A stretch of 38,991 nucleotides of DNA, from assembly GCA_900765105.1 (NCBI GenBank), contig CAAFQM010000064.1:1-38991 (forward strand). Direction: 5' to 3'. Under the pieces are notes generated by a model. It ran no database searches. It worked only from the letters and a program-made list of their open reading frames with translations, and was not told where the DNA came from. A program made the position numbers and the translations under genes. The stretch is from an uncultured Faecalibacterium sp. Lineage in GTDB: Bacteria > Bacillota > Clostridia > Oscillospirales > Ruminococcaceae. Positions 7,430 to 15,725 of the stretch are shown one piece after another (positions within the stretch are counted from its first letter, which is position 1; each line of letters begins with the position of its first letter).

Positions 7430-8803
7430 TCAGGAACCCGCAACCACGCTGAACACCACGTCTGCCATCCGGATCGTATCACCCGCATGGAACAGTGTCG
7501 GCTTGGAGGGATCCAGGCACTGTTCGTTCAGATAGGTGTGGTTCTGCGTATTGTTATCCACAATGTAATAGTTGCCGTTTTCCAGCAGGATATAGGCGTG
7601 GTCGTTTCCGAGGTAGTGGTTCCGTGTCTGGACGGTATAGTCCACGATGTCCACCGCACGACCGATGTGGAAGTTCGTGTGGGTCACATGGATGTACTGG
7701 TTCGTATCCTTCTGCACGAGATACAGTTCTCCACCGCCTGCTGCGCCGTTGCTCATCAGCGTCGTTTTTGCCATTCCGTCGTTTGCACCTCCGGACAGCA
7801 GCACCGTGCGGCCGCCCGCAGTCTGCACCGGGGCAGGCTGTGCAGCCGGCTGCTGCACCGGATACAGACACACCTGCGGCACCTCCGGCTCTTTCTGCTG
7901 GAAGGGCGATTCCTGCTCAGCGGGGGTTTCTTTTTTCTTGTCCTTTTTTCCGCCAAAAAGCCCGAACAGACCGCCGTTCTTCTTTTCGGCTTTCTTTTCC
8001 GCCTTTTTCTCTGCTTTTTTATCTGCCTTGCTCGGTTTTTCTTCCTGCACAGGCGGAACTTCTGCAAAAGGATTCTGTGCCTGCGCAAACGGGTTATCCT
8101 GCACAGGCTTCGGCTCGGCGGCTGCAGGCTTGACAGGCTTCGGCTGCTGCGGTTTTGCCACCTCAGGTCGGGGTGCAACAGGCGGCTTCGGCTGCACCGG
8201 AGGTGCTGCAACAGGCTCCGGCGGTACCACACGGGCCGGTTCCGGATTCTTGTGCACCATCGGCTTCTCCTTCAGCTTGGACTCAAGCTCTCCGAACGAA
8301 AAGCTTCCGCCATACAGCAGCTGACGGGAAAGGATGGTCAGAATTTTGCTGTCCTGCGGCATCTGCTGGCCCACAAGGCGGAACACATAGTGCGTCAGTT
8401 CCGAAGGATTATAGTTCTGCCCTTTGCCTACGACCGGACGGTACAGCACAAAGGCTTTTCCCGCCGCATCCAGATAGACATGACCCGGCTCCAGATCGAT
8501 CTTGCGGGGATTCAGAAGGTACTCATCGCACTCCTTCTCAGCCCTGCACAGCGACAGGAAAAAGCTGGTCAGTCTGGTCTCATGCTCCAGGATCCTTGCC
8601 GCCTGCTCCAGTGGCGTCAGGCCGGTAATGTTGTACAGCAGGCGGCAGTTTCCATTGACCCACTGGATGCTGAGGGGCAGAAACCCGGCGATCTGGTTCG
8701 AGACCAGCATCCCGCGGTCCACCTCGTCCAGCTGTTCCTCCGGGTCGAGTTTTCCCTCAAGGTAAATGGCATTTCCCTGCGTGATAACAGTATATTCCTC
8801 CAT
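7430..8803 (-). CDS. FHA-domain protein with DUF6382-like N-terminal domain
   Basis: A 457-residue protein in three parts. Residues 1-175 look like the DUF6382 type of domain often found beside FHA domains in Firmicutes. Residues about 180-330 are a Pro/Ala/Gln linker with a Lys-rich run (about 259-291) around GGLFGLFGGKK. Residues about 358-455 are an FHA fold with HIGR (379-382), the loop residues LGNDHA, and NNTQNHTYLN. FHA domains bind phosphothreonine. Thr333 (GRTVLLSGG) and Thr347-348 just before the domain are candidate intramolecular ligands. The ATG at 8801-8803 has AAAGGA nine bases upstream. An in-frame TTG six codons earlier lies inside that ribosome site and is rejected. The protein likely links kinase signals to pilus assembly, as Fha does in type VI secretion; this is inferred. 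Confidence 0.87.
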   Translation of the reverse strand: MEEYTVITQGNAIYLEGKLDPEEQLDEVDRGMLVSNQIAGFLPLSIQWVNGNCRLLYNITGLTPLEQAARILEHETRLTSFFLSLCRAEKECDEYLLNPRKIDLEPGHVYLDAAGKAFVLYRPVVGKGQNYNPSELTHYVFRLVGQQMPQDSKILTILSRQLLYGGSFSFGELESKLKEKPMVHKNPEPARVVPPEPVAAPPVQPKPPVAPRPEVAKPQQPKPVKPAAAEPKPVQDNPFAQAQNPFAEVPPVQEEKPSKADKKAEKKAEKKAEKKNGGLFGLFGGKKDKKKETPAEQESPFQQKEPEVPQVCLYPVQQPAAQPAPVQTAGGRTVLLSGGANDGMAKTTLMSNGAAGGGELYLVQKDTNQYIHVTHTNFHIGRAVDIVDYTVQTRNHYLGNDHAYILLENGNYYIVDNNTQNHTYLNEQCLDPSKPTLFHAGDTIRMADVVFSVVAGS

Positions 8804-8842
8804 AAAGCACCATCCTTTCAACCGTTTTGCACACCGGCGTTC

Positions 8843-9457
8843 TTACTTCCAGAGCCGACAGCAAACTGTTTGCGTACTTTCAAATTCCCCAAAGCGGAAC
8901 ATTTCGATGTAAAAAAGCAGGCGGATCTTGTAAGAGACCTTGATTGTCAAATCTGTTCCAGAGTTTGTTGTCCCTGCAAACGAAATGCCGCTCAATCCGT
9001 TCACTACCCCATACGATTTAAGAAGATTATCTGCTTCCTGCTCGCCTCCTGCAAGATACGCTGCGAACCGGGTTTTAGCTGTTGTCTTTGTAAGGCTCAG
9101 CGTTTCCAGTTTTTTTGTCTCTGTGCCTTCCCCCAGAAATCCTGTAAAAAAATTTTTCAGGGAAAAATCCGAAGAGGCACTGAAATCGTTTTGTCCTTTA
9201 CCCGAAACCATTGTCATAAACCAGTTCGGAATCTGCTGCATCGTCCCTGTCAGCATAGAGGAATTTCCATAATTTTCAATCGCCATACTCTGGCAAGACT
9301 CCTGTGCAGCATGGCTGATCATACTTTGAATCGTAAACATTCTCAGCATACTATACAGAGTCAGCATTACGATCAGGAACAAAGTCAGTGATATGCAGGC
9401 CTCCAGTGCCATCACACCATCCTGCTCTTCCTTCAACCGGGAGATTTTTTCTTTCAT
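8843..9457 (-). CDS. TadE/TadF-like pseudopilin
   Basis: A 204-residue protein with a short charged N-terminus, then GVMALEACISLTLFLIVMLT, a prepilin-like stretch with glutamate six residues after the glycine, and one hydrophobic helix (about 15-40). The rest is a predicted extracellular domain with no recognisable motif. TadE/TadF proteins are minor pseudopilins processed by the Tad prepilin peptidase and needed for Flp pilus assembly. The gene starts 3 bp after the large TadG-like gene, with GGGGGTA as ribosome site, and is followed by the FHA gene 39 bp on. Base composition is visibly more A+T-rich than the flanking genes, as for its upstream neighbour. Confidence 0.75.
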   Translation of the reverse strand: MKEKISRLKEEQDGVMALEACISLTLFLIVMLTLYSMLRMFTIQSMISHAAQESCQSMAIENYGNSSMLTGTMQQIPNWFMTMVSGKGQNDFSASSDFSLKNFFTGFLGEGTETKKLETLSLTKTTAKTRFAAYLAGGEQEADNLLKSYGVVNGLSGISFAGTTNSGTDLTIKVSYKIRLLFYIEMFRFGEFESTQTVCCRLWK

Positions 9458-9460
9458 TTT

Positions 9461-12214
9461 TCAATACCCCCGATAAATCACACGATTTACAGACCATACT
9501 GATTTCCGAGATAATGTAGGAACCGGTAATACATTTACAAACTTTCCGTCAAGTTCTGTGCGAATCATTGTATACGCCTTGTCCACATCAAATTTTTTCT
9601 TTTTCCCGGAAATCTGTTCTTCGAGCGTATAATTCGTGTTGTTCACCGGTTCCGTCCGGTTGGTCTGTTCCATCTGAATAATGTCAACAAATCTGTTCAG
9701 CATTCCCTCTTCGTCCTGCCACAGCAGAATCAGAATAACTGTCATCCACTGCGTATAATTCCACGACCGAACAGAGTCCCAATATTTCGATCCACTGATC
9801 AATGGTTTATCATTGTCTTTTTTCTCATTCGAGCTGCTACTTCCCGCATTGGAATCCGGGCCGTTGCCATTTGAATTGTCCGCATCGCTGTTCTTATTGA
9901 TTTTCTTATTTGCTTTTTTCAATGTTTCCATTGTTTTTGCATCTGTTACATTCGCCGCAGACAATTTGTTGATCACCTTTGCAATTCCCGCAGGGGTAAT
10001 ATTCAGATCATCATTTGTTTTAACGAATTTTGCATCGCTTCCATTCACCAGCAAAATCGCGTCGATTGTTCCATTTGCCAACGCACATACAGCTGGAACG
10101 ATCACCGTCATTGCTGCACTCAGCACAGGAAAACCAGCACACGCAATTACCGCAGTTTCTTTCAAAACTTCTACATAAGTACTTGAAAGAATCGCAGGCA
10201 AGGAGAGAAGTGCATTTACCATACTAAGGACGCCAAATGCAGCTTTCTGATTATTGAACTCATTCATGGCGCCAAACATTACATATTCCAGTTCTGCCCC
10301 ACAGAAGGAATAATTCTTGTTCGTGAATGCCCCCAGCGAACTTGCCAATCCGCCCAGTTGTTCATCAAGCTGTTTTCCGATCATCTGAGAGGTCTGAAGC
10401 TGATCGTTGGTTTTTGCCAAACCGCCGCAGCTTGCATAGGATTTTCCTACCAGAGAAGAACCCGAATCATAATTCATACGATTCGACAAACTGTAAGCCA
10501 TGTAGCCTTTCAGCAGGATTCCATCTCCCATTTTGCTTCCAACTTCACTCAATGCAGTTACCATGTTTTTTACACTGCTGAGTTTTTTCTTGACATTGTT
10601 GGCAATGTTCAGCATCTTCTGCAGAAGGTTTCCCTTGGCCTCATCCTGATTGCTCTCCCCAATACTGAAATTAGCCCCTGATTTTGTCTGCCATGCTTCA
10701 TCAAGCTGGTAAAGTCCCATTTTTTCCAGATTCGACTTTGCGCGTAGCGAATCCGACTTTTCAAATTCAGATGCCAGCGAATACTCCTGAAGAGACCGAT
10801 TCTTTTGACTTGGCAGTTTTCCATAATAATCGGTATTGATCATGCTGTTCAGGTTCGGGTCATATGTCGTATCGATGTTCATGATCGTAACAAGCCCATC
10901 GATCGTATCAATGATCGAAGATTTTGCCGCATCGCCTTCTACCGCATTTTTTGCATCCTTCCAGATTTCATCAAATTGCTGCGTGCTCTCAAATTTACCT
11001 GTGTCTGCCGTGTGGATCTGAGAGATCAGCTCATCAATGCTGCCCTCCGTCAGACTGCTATAGTCCGTTTTACTCAGAAGCTTTTTTTCATCGTCCAATT
11101 CTGTCAGAAGTTTTTTACAAGCCTCTGAGTTATAATCCTTCATTTTATCATTTGCGTTTCCGCCCGTTTTCAGATTGTCCGCTGTTTCTGAGTAGAAATC
11201 CTTGACCTTGTTATTCGCCGCTTTCATGTCCGACGCTGTATAACCGACTTCTTTCGAGATCTCATCGTTCGCTATAATTTCATCTGTCTCTTTTTTAGCT
11301 TCATCCAATTTTTCGTTTTCGTTTTTAGTTCCCGCAGAGATGTAGTTTTTTGACACATCGATCACAGAATCAAATGCGCTCGTTTCCTTTGCTACAGCAT
11401 CATCCACCTTTTTTGCAACACCGGAAACATTGCTGCTGGTGCTCTTTATTGCTGCTTCATAGGCAGCTCCTGCTTCGCTTGCCTTCTGGCGCAGCTCTTC
11501 TTCTGTTTGTTTCCACGCCAGTGCACCTTCTTCGTCTTCCGGACAAACCGTGCCCAAATGATTCTTCAGCTCCGTCAGCGCATCTGTGTATTTCTGCGCT
11601 TCCTGGTTGTACTTTTTCGTGGAATCAACGGCAAGCTTCATCTGTTTTTTTGCTTCAGCCTGTGCATTGTAAGACTGCATTCCCTTTTCCAGTCCGGTAG
11701 AAACACCTGATAGCAGACTGGTAAAATTGCTGAGCATCGTATTATAGGATTCCAGCTGACTCATGAGACTGCTGAAATCACCAATATCCGCAATCAGTTT
11801 TGCCGGGACGGTATAAGCCGAAAGCTCCATGATTTGCTGACGAAGCGTTTCGGTATCCGCCAGCGGGTATACGCCTTCCGCTGAAGCTCCGCCGTTCCGT
11901 ACCGAAAAAGAGCGTGTATCCTGTGTATCCTGTTTCTGGAGATACGAGTTGAACTGCGTATCAATGTCAATATCCTGACTTACCGCCAGCAGACCGAAGC
12001 GTTCCTTGATATATTTGTCATACTGAGCCAGAACAGATACCTCACTTGAACCAATCGCATCGTCCAGTCCCCGATATGCGTTCTGAAACCGTCCTACCTC
12101 CATAAGAATTGCCGCAACGGAATAAAATGGCACCAGCAATAATACCAGAAGCAGCGAAATCACGCCTTCTGTGCGCCGGATCAATTCCCGCTTTGTTCGT
12201 TGTTTCAGTTTCAT
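9461..12214 (-). CDS. Large TadG-like pilus-assembly membrane protein (DUF5702-type)
   Basis: A 917-residue protein starting with a basic segment (KQRTKRELIRRTEG) and a membrane helix (about 17-37), followed by FQNAYRGLDDAIGSSEVSVLAQYDK. This opening is typical of the long TadG/DUF5702 proteins of clostridial Tad loci. The middle (about 150-450) is rich in Lys/Glu/Ala with coiled-coil character. A hydrophobic section lies near 670-735, and the C-terminus contains a Ser/Asn linker and an aromatic-rich end. It is probably a surface-exposed structural or tip component. A poly-T-rich, lower G+C sequence sets it apart from the operon. The ATG has GAGGAACACT upstream. The exact role is unproven in this phylum. 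Confidence 0.72.
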   Translation of the reverse strand: MKLKQRTKRELIRRTEGVISLLLVLLLVPFYSVAAILMEVGRFQNAYRGLDDAIGSSEVSVLAQYDKYIKERFGLLAVSQDIDIDTQFNSYLQKQDTQDTRSFSVRNGGASAEGVYPLADTETLRQQIMELSAYTVPAKLIADIGDFSSLMSQLESYNTMLSNFTSLLSGVSTGLEKGMQSYNAQAEAKKQMKLAVDSTKKYNQEAQKYTDALTELKNHLGTVCPEDEEGALAWKQTEEELRQKASEAGAAYEAAIKSTSSNVSGVAKKVDDAVAKETSAFDSVIDVSKNYISAGTKNENEKLDEAKKETDEIIANDEISKEVGYTASDMKAANNKVKDFYSETADNLKTGGNANDKMKDYNSEACKKLLTELDDEKKLLSKTDYSSLTEGSIDELISQIHTADTGKFESTQQFDEIWKDAKNAVEGDAAKSSIIDTIDGLVTIMNIDTTYDPNLNSMINTDYYGKLPSQKNRSLQEYSLASEFEKSDSLRAKSNLEKMGLYQLDEAWQTKSGANFSIGESNQDEAKGNLLQKMLNIANNVKKKLSSVKNMVTALSEVGSKMGDGILLKGYMAYSLSNRMNYDSGSSLVGKSYASCGGLAKTNDQLQTSQMIGKQLDEQLGGLASSLGAFTNKNYSFCGAELEYVMFGAMNEFNNQKAAFGVLSMVNALLSLPAILSSTYVEVLKETAVIACAGFPVLSAAMTVIVPAVCALANGTIDAILLVNGSDAKFVKTNDDLNITPAGIAKVINKLSAANVTDAKTMETLKKANKKINKNSDADNSNGNGPDSNAGSSSSNEKKDNDKPLISGSKYWDSVRSWNYTQWMTVILILLWQDEEGMLNRFVDIIQMEQTNRTEPVNNTNYTLEEQISGKKKKFDVDKAYTMIRTELDGKFVNVLPVPTLSRKSVWSVNRVIYRGY

Positions 12215-12241
12215 AGTGTTCCTCTTTTCACCATCAAAAAG

Positions 12242-12976
12242 TCACTGCCCCTTGCGGAACCCTCCGCCATTACTTCCGGGGGCACTACTGGTCCAACCTG
12301 CTGACAGATTTTCCACCCACTGGCCTGTTGTCCGAATCATTGACACTATTTTTTCCAGTGCTTTTACCGTCTTTGAGTCTATGCCAAACCCAATTGTACT
12401 TTCAACAGAGTTTACTGTCTCGTATGTAAAAATATAGTGCTGTATATCCAGACAAACCGCACGGCCTGTTGCTGTAAAAGTCCGGTATGGATTTTGCCCA
12501 AAATATTTCATTGCAAATCCAAAGGGAATTTCATAGCTGGCTGTCACCTTCACCTCAACATGGCTTCGGCCCAACGCATCATCCACAATTTCCGTATCAA
12601 TTGTGATTCCACGCGACTGGGAAAAACCGACCTGCTCCAGACTCCATTTGGAATATCTGTCTGCACGGGTGCTATTTGCACTGTACGCTGTGTTTTTCTC
12701 TTTCGTGTTATATCTGTATGGACTGAGTCCTCTCCGCATCGACTGACTGACAAAGCCTGTAACCGGATCCGAATAGCAGTATCCATACGTCTGTGCAATG
12801 CGGGATGCCGTATCGTTTGCCACATACTGCACGGCCCAGTTCTGGTACATCAGAAAGCCAAACGACCAGATATAGAACAGCACAAACAGCATCAGTGTGA
12901 TCACCAGCAATCCTTCGATTGCCTCCATGCCGTCCTCCCGCAAACGGAGGGCATTTTCGTTCCACCGCATTTTCAT
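12242..12976 (-). CDS. TadE-like pseudopilin
   Basis: A 244-residue protein beginning with a charged stretch, then DGMEAIEGLLVITLMLFVLF, in which a glutamate shortly after the glycine and a long hydrophobic helix (about 17-42) match the TadE pattern. The rest is an extracellular domain with Tyr-rich segments and no catalytic motif. I start at the ATG 12974-12976, nine bases after a perfect AGGAGG. The longer GTG start at 13012 would overlap the upstream WG gene's stop and lacks a ribosome site. In Tad systems such proteins join or prime the pilus after cleavage by TadV. Upstream lies the WG-repeat protein gene (19 bp), downstream the TadG-like gene (27 bp). Confidence 0.8.
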   Translation of the reverse strand: MKMRWNENALRLREDGMEAIEGLLVITLMLFVLFYIWSFGFLMYQNWAVQYVANDTASRIAQTYGYCYSDPVTGFVSQSMRRGLSPYRYNTKEKNTAYSANSTRADRYSKWSLEQVGFSQSRGITIDTEIVDDALGRSHVEVKVTASYEIPFGFAMKYFGQNPYRTFTATGRAVCLDIQHYIFTYETVNSVESTIGFGIDSKTVKALEKIVSMIRTTGQWVENLSAGWTSSAPGSNGGGFRKGQ

Positions 12977-12995
12977 GCTCTGTATCCTCCTGCGG

Positions 12996-14336
12996 TCAGC
13001 TGCGTTCCACACGCCAGCTGATCATCTGCGGCACATCGCTGTCCAGCGTCCGGGCCGGGCAGATCCCGTTTGCATCAAAGTAGGTCGCCTCAGCCAGCAG
13101 ATAGTCGATCACCAGCGTGCCATTGCCGTTGATAAAGCCCCATTTGCCATCTTTGCAAACCGCAGCCACACCGCCGGAAAAACTCTTTGCTCCGTCATAT
13201 TCCGGTTCGATCGCCACGCCGCCGTCGTTGGTTGCAAAGCCCCATTTGCCATTCTTTGCAAAAGCAAGGCCGCTGCCCCGGTTCAGGTCCACTTCGTCCG
13301 CATCCAGTGCGCCCTGCTTTTCGCCATTTTCGTTGTACAGGTTCCACACGCCGTTTTCTTTTGCAAGGAACACACCGTTCACCAGCCATGCACCGTTTTC
13401 TGCCAGCTGGATCTCCTCATAGCTGCTGCCCTGCTGAGCACCGCTCTGGTCCACAAAGATCCAATCGCCGTTCTGCGTCTGCACGGCAGCCTTTCCGTTC
13501 TGGAACATCCCCGCTGCCTGATAGCCGTTCAGGTATTCCTTGCCGTCGAGGTCGATGTAGCACCAGTCGGAGCGGCCCTTCAGCTTTACCGGGACCAGAC
13601 CGTCGCCGTATCCGTTGCCTTCTTCGATCTCCGCCATAAAGCGGCCGACCATCAGGCTCTTGCTGAGCTGGAATGCAAAGCTCTCGCCTTTTTCATCCGA
13701 GCACAGCACCACGGTGCTCTGTCCCACCGGGCCGACGAACGCATAATCCTGCGACAGCAGTTCTCCGTCAGAGCTGCTGAACAGCACGGTCTTTTCGCCG
13801 TCCCAGCCCAGATATGCACCGTCCATACCTGCCGGTGTGACCGTAAGGTAGCTCGATCCAGACACATTGCAGGCATAATATGCCTCATTCCAATACTGCA
13901 TCATGGCATCATTGAAGGCAATCTTTGCCGCGTCCGCCTGTTTCAGGGTCTTTACCACGGAGTCATAGTCGCCGTCCTCATAGTAGAGCGCAGCATAGCC
14001 CTCCCAGTAATCCGCACGTTCCGGATACGCCGCCACGGCTGCCGCATAGGCATCCTCTTCCACGCTGCGGACATTGGCCGTGGCGCAGTCCTCGTAATAC
14101 TCCTTGCAGGTCGCAAGATATGCATCGTACAGTGCTTCGGAAGGTTTGTTTCCGATCGCGCTCTCATAATTCTGCAGGGAAAGCTGGAACAGCTTTTTGC
14201 CGCGGTAATACTCCGCTGCTGCCACCGTGTCCTTCTGCGTTTTCACGTCACTTGCTGCAGTCATGCCCAGAATCGCCCAGCCTGCCACACAGACCGCCAC
14301 AAGCGCCACCAACGCCACCAGCCGCGTTTTTTTCAT
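12996..14336 (-). CDS. WG-repeat protein with signal anchor
   Basis: A 446-residue protein with an N-terminal signal anchor (about 5-27), then a helical, TPR-like region (about 35-155) rich in Tyr and Ala. The C-terminal half has five WG-type beta repeats (for example GKWGFATNDG, GKWGFINGNG, NGVWNLYNENG). WG repeats form beta-propeller-like or extended binding surfaces, generally outside the cell. No enzyme motif is present. It sits between the prepilin peptidase and a TadE gene, with GGAGGAATTATACG before the ATG. It may be an accessory subunit, a surface ligand or a scaffold for the pilus base. That role is inferred from position alone. Confidence 0.82.
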   Translation of the reverse strand: MKKTRLVALVALVAVCVAGWAILGMTAASDVKTQKDTVAAAEYYRGKKLFQLSLQNYESAIGNKPSEALYDAYLATCKEYYEDCATANVRSVEEDAYAAAVAAYPERADYWEGYAALYYEDGDYDSVVKTLKQADAAKIAFNDAMMQYWNEAYYACNVSGSSYLTVTPAGMDGAYLGWDGEKTVLFSSSDGELLSQDYAFVGPVGQSTVVLCSDEKGESFAFQLSKSLMVGRFMAEIEEGNGYGDGLVPVKLKGRSDWCYIDLDGKEYLNGYQAAGMFQNGKAAVQTQNGDWIFVDQSGAQQGSSYEEIQLAENGAWLVNGVFLAKENGVWNLYNENGEKQGALDADEVDLNRGSGLAFAKNGKWGFATNDGGVAIEPEYDGAKSFSGGVAAVCKDGKWGFINGNGTLVIDYLLAEATYFDANGICPARTLDSDVPQMISWRVERS

Positions 14337-14357
14337 CGTATAATTCCTCCTGTTTGC

Positions 14358-14993
14358 TTAAAATGTTCCCATCAGAAGCGTTGCCAGATACCCCAGATAA
14401 AAGAATGGTCCGAACGGCAGCCCATCCTTGCGGGTCGCCTTTTTACTGGCCAGCAGCACGATCGCCGCAACCGCCGCCAGAACATGCGAGACCAGCAAAA
14501 AGCTGAACGTTCCATAGATGCCGAAGATCAGACCCACTGCGGTGATCATCTTGATGTCCCCGTATCCGACGCCGCCGCGCGAGGCCAGCCGGACCAGAAA
14601 AAAGACCAGAAAAAAGATCACCGCCGCCGCAAGGCTGTTGACCGCCATCGCCGCCGCATCCATTCCGCTGAGCAGGAGATCCAGCACCGTGCACCCCGCA
14701 AATACCGCTGCAGTGCCCAGCACGATCTGGTTCGGGATGCGATGACTCAATGCATCGATATAAGCCGCTGCCGCAAGCAGTGCACCCAGCAGCAGAAGCC
14801 GCAAGAGGTTCGGCAGATATGTCCCGACCCGGAGCACCAGCAAAAATCCGCTCGCAAACCCGCCTGCACCCGCAAGCAGCAGCGACGCGAGCCATTTTTT
14901 CCGGTCCGCCGGTTCCAGCCCTGTTTTCTTTTTTGCGATGCAGACTGCCGCAAGGTTCAGCACTGCTCCGCATCCCGCAATGATCCACTCCAT
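14358..14993 (-). CDS. tadV: Prepilin peptidase TadV/CpaA (A24 family)
   Basis: A 211-residue polytopic protein with about six to seven hydrophobic helices. The two catalytic aspartates of A24 prepilin peptidases are clear: YIDALSHRIPN (Asp79) and GVGYGDIKM (Asp146). It lacks the N-terminal methylase domain of PilD, as TadV/CpaA enzymes do. It should cleave the Flp pilins and TadE-type pseudopilins of this operon at the cytoplasmic face of the membrane. The ribosome site is weak (GTGGTGA), and the start lies 12 bp after the stop of the 83-residue membrane protein, so coupling is likely. The fit to the family length is good. Confidence 0.92.
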   Translation of the reverse strand: MEWIIAGCGAVLNLAAVCIAKKKTGLEPADRKKWLASLLLAGAGGFASGFLLVLRVGTYLPNLLRLLLLGALLAAAAYIDALSHRIPNQIVLGTAAVFAGCTVLDLLLSGMDAAAMAVNSLAAAVIFFLVFFLVRLASRGGVGYGDIKMITAVGLIFGIYGTFSFLLVSHVLAAVAAIVLLASKKATRKDGLPFGPFFYLGYLATLLMGTF

Positions 14994-15005
14994 ATTTTCA
15001 CCACT

Positions 15006-15257
15006 TTATTTTTTTATAAGCCAGCCGACCCAGCCAGACTGCATACATCTTACCATAATAAAAGTCACCAGCGCAGCTCCTGTAAATTCCAGTCCCATAA
15101 CAAATCCATCAAGGTCTTTTTGCAGCGCCGGCCATAGATCCATCAGCAGAATGATCACCGCGCAGACGATCCACACTCTGTAGTCACTGCTCTTGCCCAG
15201 GATCGCCCCAAGCACCAGATAAGCCGCTACCTTTATCAGAACCGGTGTTATATCCAT
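15006..15257 (-). CDS. 83-residue membrane protein of the Tad cluster
   Basis: A small hydrophobic protein with about three membrane segments (VLIKVAAYLVLGAILG, VWIVCAVIILLMDLWPAL, and GLEFTGAALVTFIMVRCM) and a basic end. The ATG at 15255-15257 follows GGAGGAAACAGAA. A longer in-frame start runs back into the upstream hairpin region and is not supported. No family is recognised. It follows the pilin genes and their hairpins and precedes tadV. It could help pilin insertion, or act with the prepilin peptidase or platform, but only its position supports this. Confidence 0.7.
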   Translation of the reverse strand: MDITPVLIKVAAYLVLGAILGKSSDYRVWIVCAVIILLMDLWPALQKDLDGFVMGLEFTGAALVTFIMVRCMQSGWVGWLIKK

Positions 15258-15295
15258 TTTCTGTTTCCTCCGCACCTTTTTATTTGCGTTTCCCC

Positions 15296-15367
15296 CAGGC
15301 TGTACCCCCAAAGCAGGAGTACAGCCTGCGGGAAACGGGTCCTGCCCCGCAAAAGGCAGGACTCGTT
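15296..15367 (-). other. Two consecutive hairpins after the pilin genes
   Basis: Transcribed leftwards, the mRNA meets a stem at 15334-15346/15355-15367 (12 of 13 pairs, loop of 8) and then a perfect 10-bp stem CAGGCTGTAC/GTACAGCCTG at 15296-15305/15319-15328. Neither is followed by a T run, so they are unlikely to be full terminators. The layout fits RNA stabilisers or partial attenuators that raise pilin mRNA over the downstream genes. This is inference from structure and place. Confidence 0.6.
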
Positions 15368-15392
15368 TTCATTTCATTAACGGCTGCCTATT

Positions 15393-15668
15393 TTACCAGG
15401 GACCGCCGCCGCCACCACCGCTGCCGAGGCCGGAAAGGCCGCCTCCGGTGCTGCCGTTTGTGATCTGATTCACCTGTTTACCGGCCACACCGATGATCTG
15501 CGTTGCATACCTTGCCAGCACACCAGCAACGATCAGACCGATGGCGAGCAGTACAACGGTGATAATGACATCCAAGCCTTTGTCTTCTTTGCAAAGCTTT
15601 TCCAATTCATTTTTGAGCCTGAAGCCATATGCTTGTACTTTTACAGTCAATGTCTTCCATTCATTCAA
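15393..15668 (-). CDS. flp: Flp1-like pilin, second copy
   Basis: A 91-residue protein: a 31-residue charged leader ending in KEDKG, then LDVIITVVLLAIGLIVAGVL, the hydrophobic helix typical of Flp1-like clostridial pilins, then a Gly/Ser-rich tail ending GGGGGGPW. TadV should cut after the glycine. The Glu at position 5 of classical Flp pilins is absent, as expected for the Flp1-like group. The start is odd: the nearest strong ribosome site (GGAGGT) is about 25 bases upstream of the ATG. An eight-codon reading frame begins right after that site and ends in an ATGA overlap with the pilin start, so coupling may be used. Confidence 0.83.
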   Translation of the reverse strand: MNEWKTLTVKVQAYGFRLKNELEKLCKEDKGLDVIITVVLLAIGLIVAGVLARYATQIIGVAGKQVNQITNGSTGGGLSGLGSGGGGGGPW

Positions 15669-15725
15669 AATGTATTTCGTCTTTCATCACCTCCGCGTTC
15701 TATTTTTCATTCCGGTGTTCGTTCC

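Noticed and set aside
8804..8821. TTG start for the FHA gene
   Set aside because: The TTG overlaps the AAAGGA that serves as ribosome site for the ATG at 8803.
7487..9391. A 634-codon plus-strand frame
   Set aside because: It is antisense to the FHA gene and its Pro/Lys-rich linker, and its content is the expected Leu/Arg/Phe mirror of that linker.
12897..15137. A 746-codon plus-strand frame
   Set aside because: It is antisense to the WG-repeat gene, tadV and part of tadE; low-complexity His/Gln/Arg composition and no start signal.
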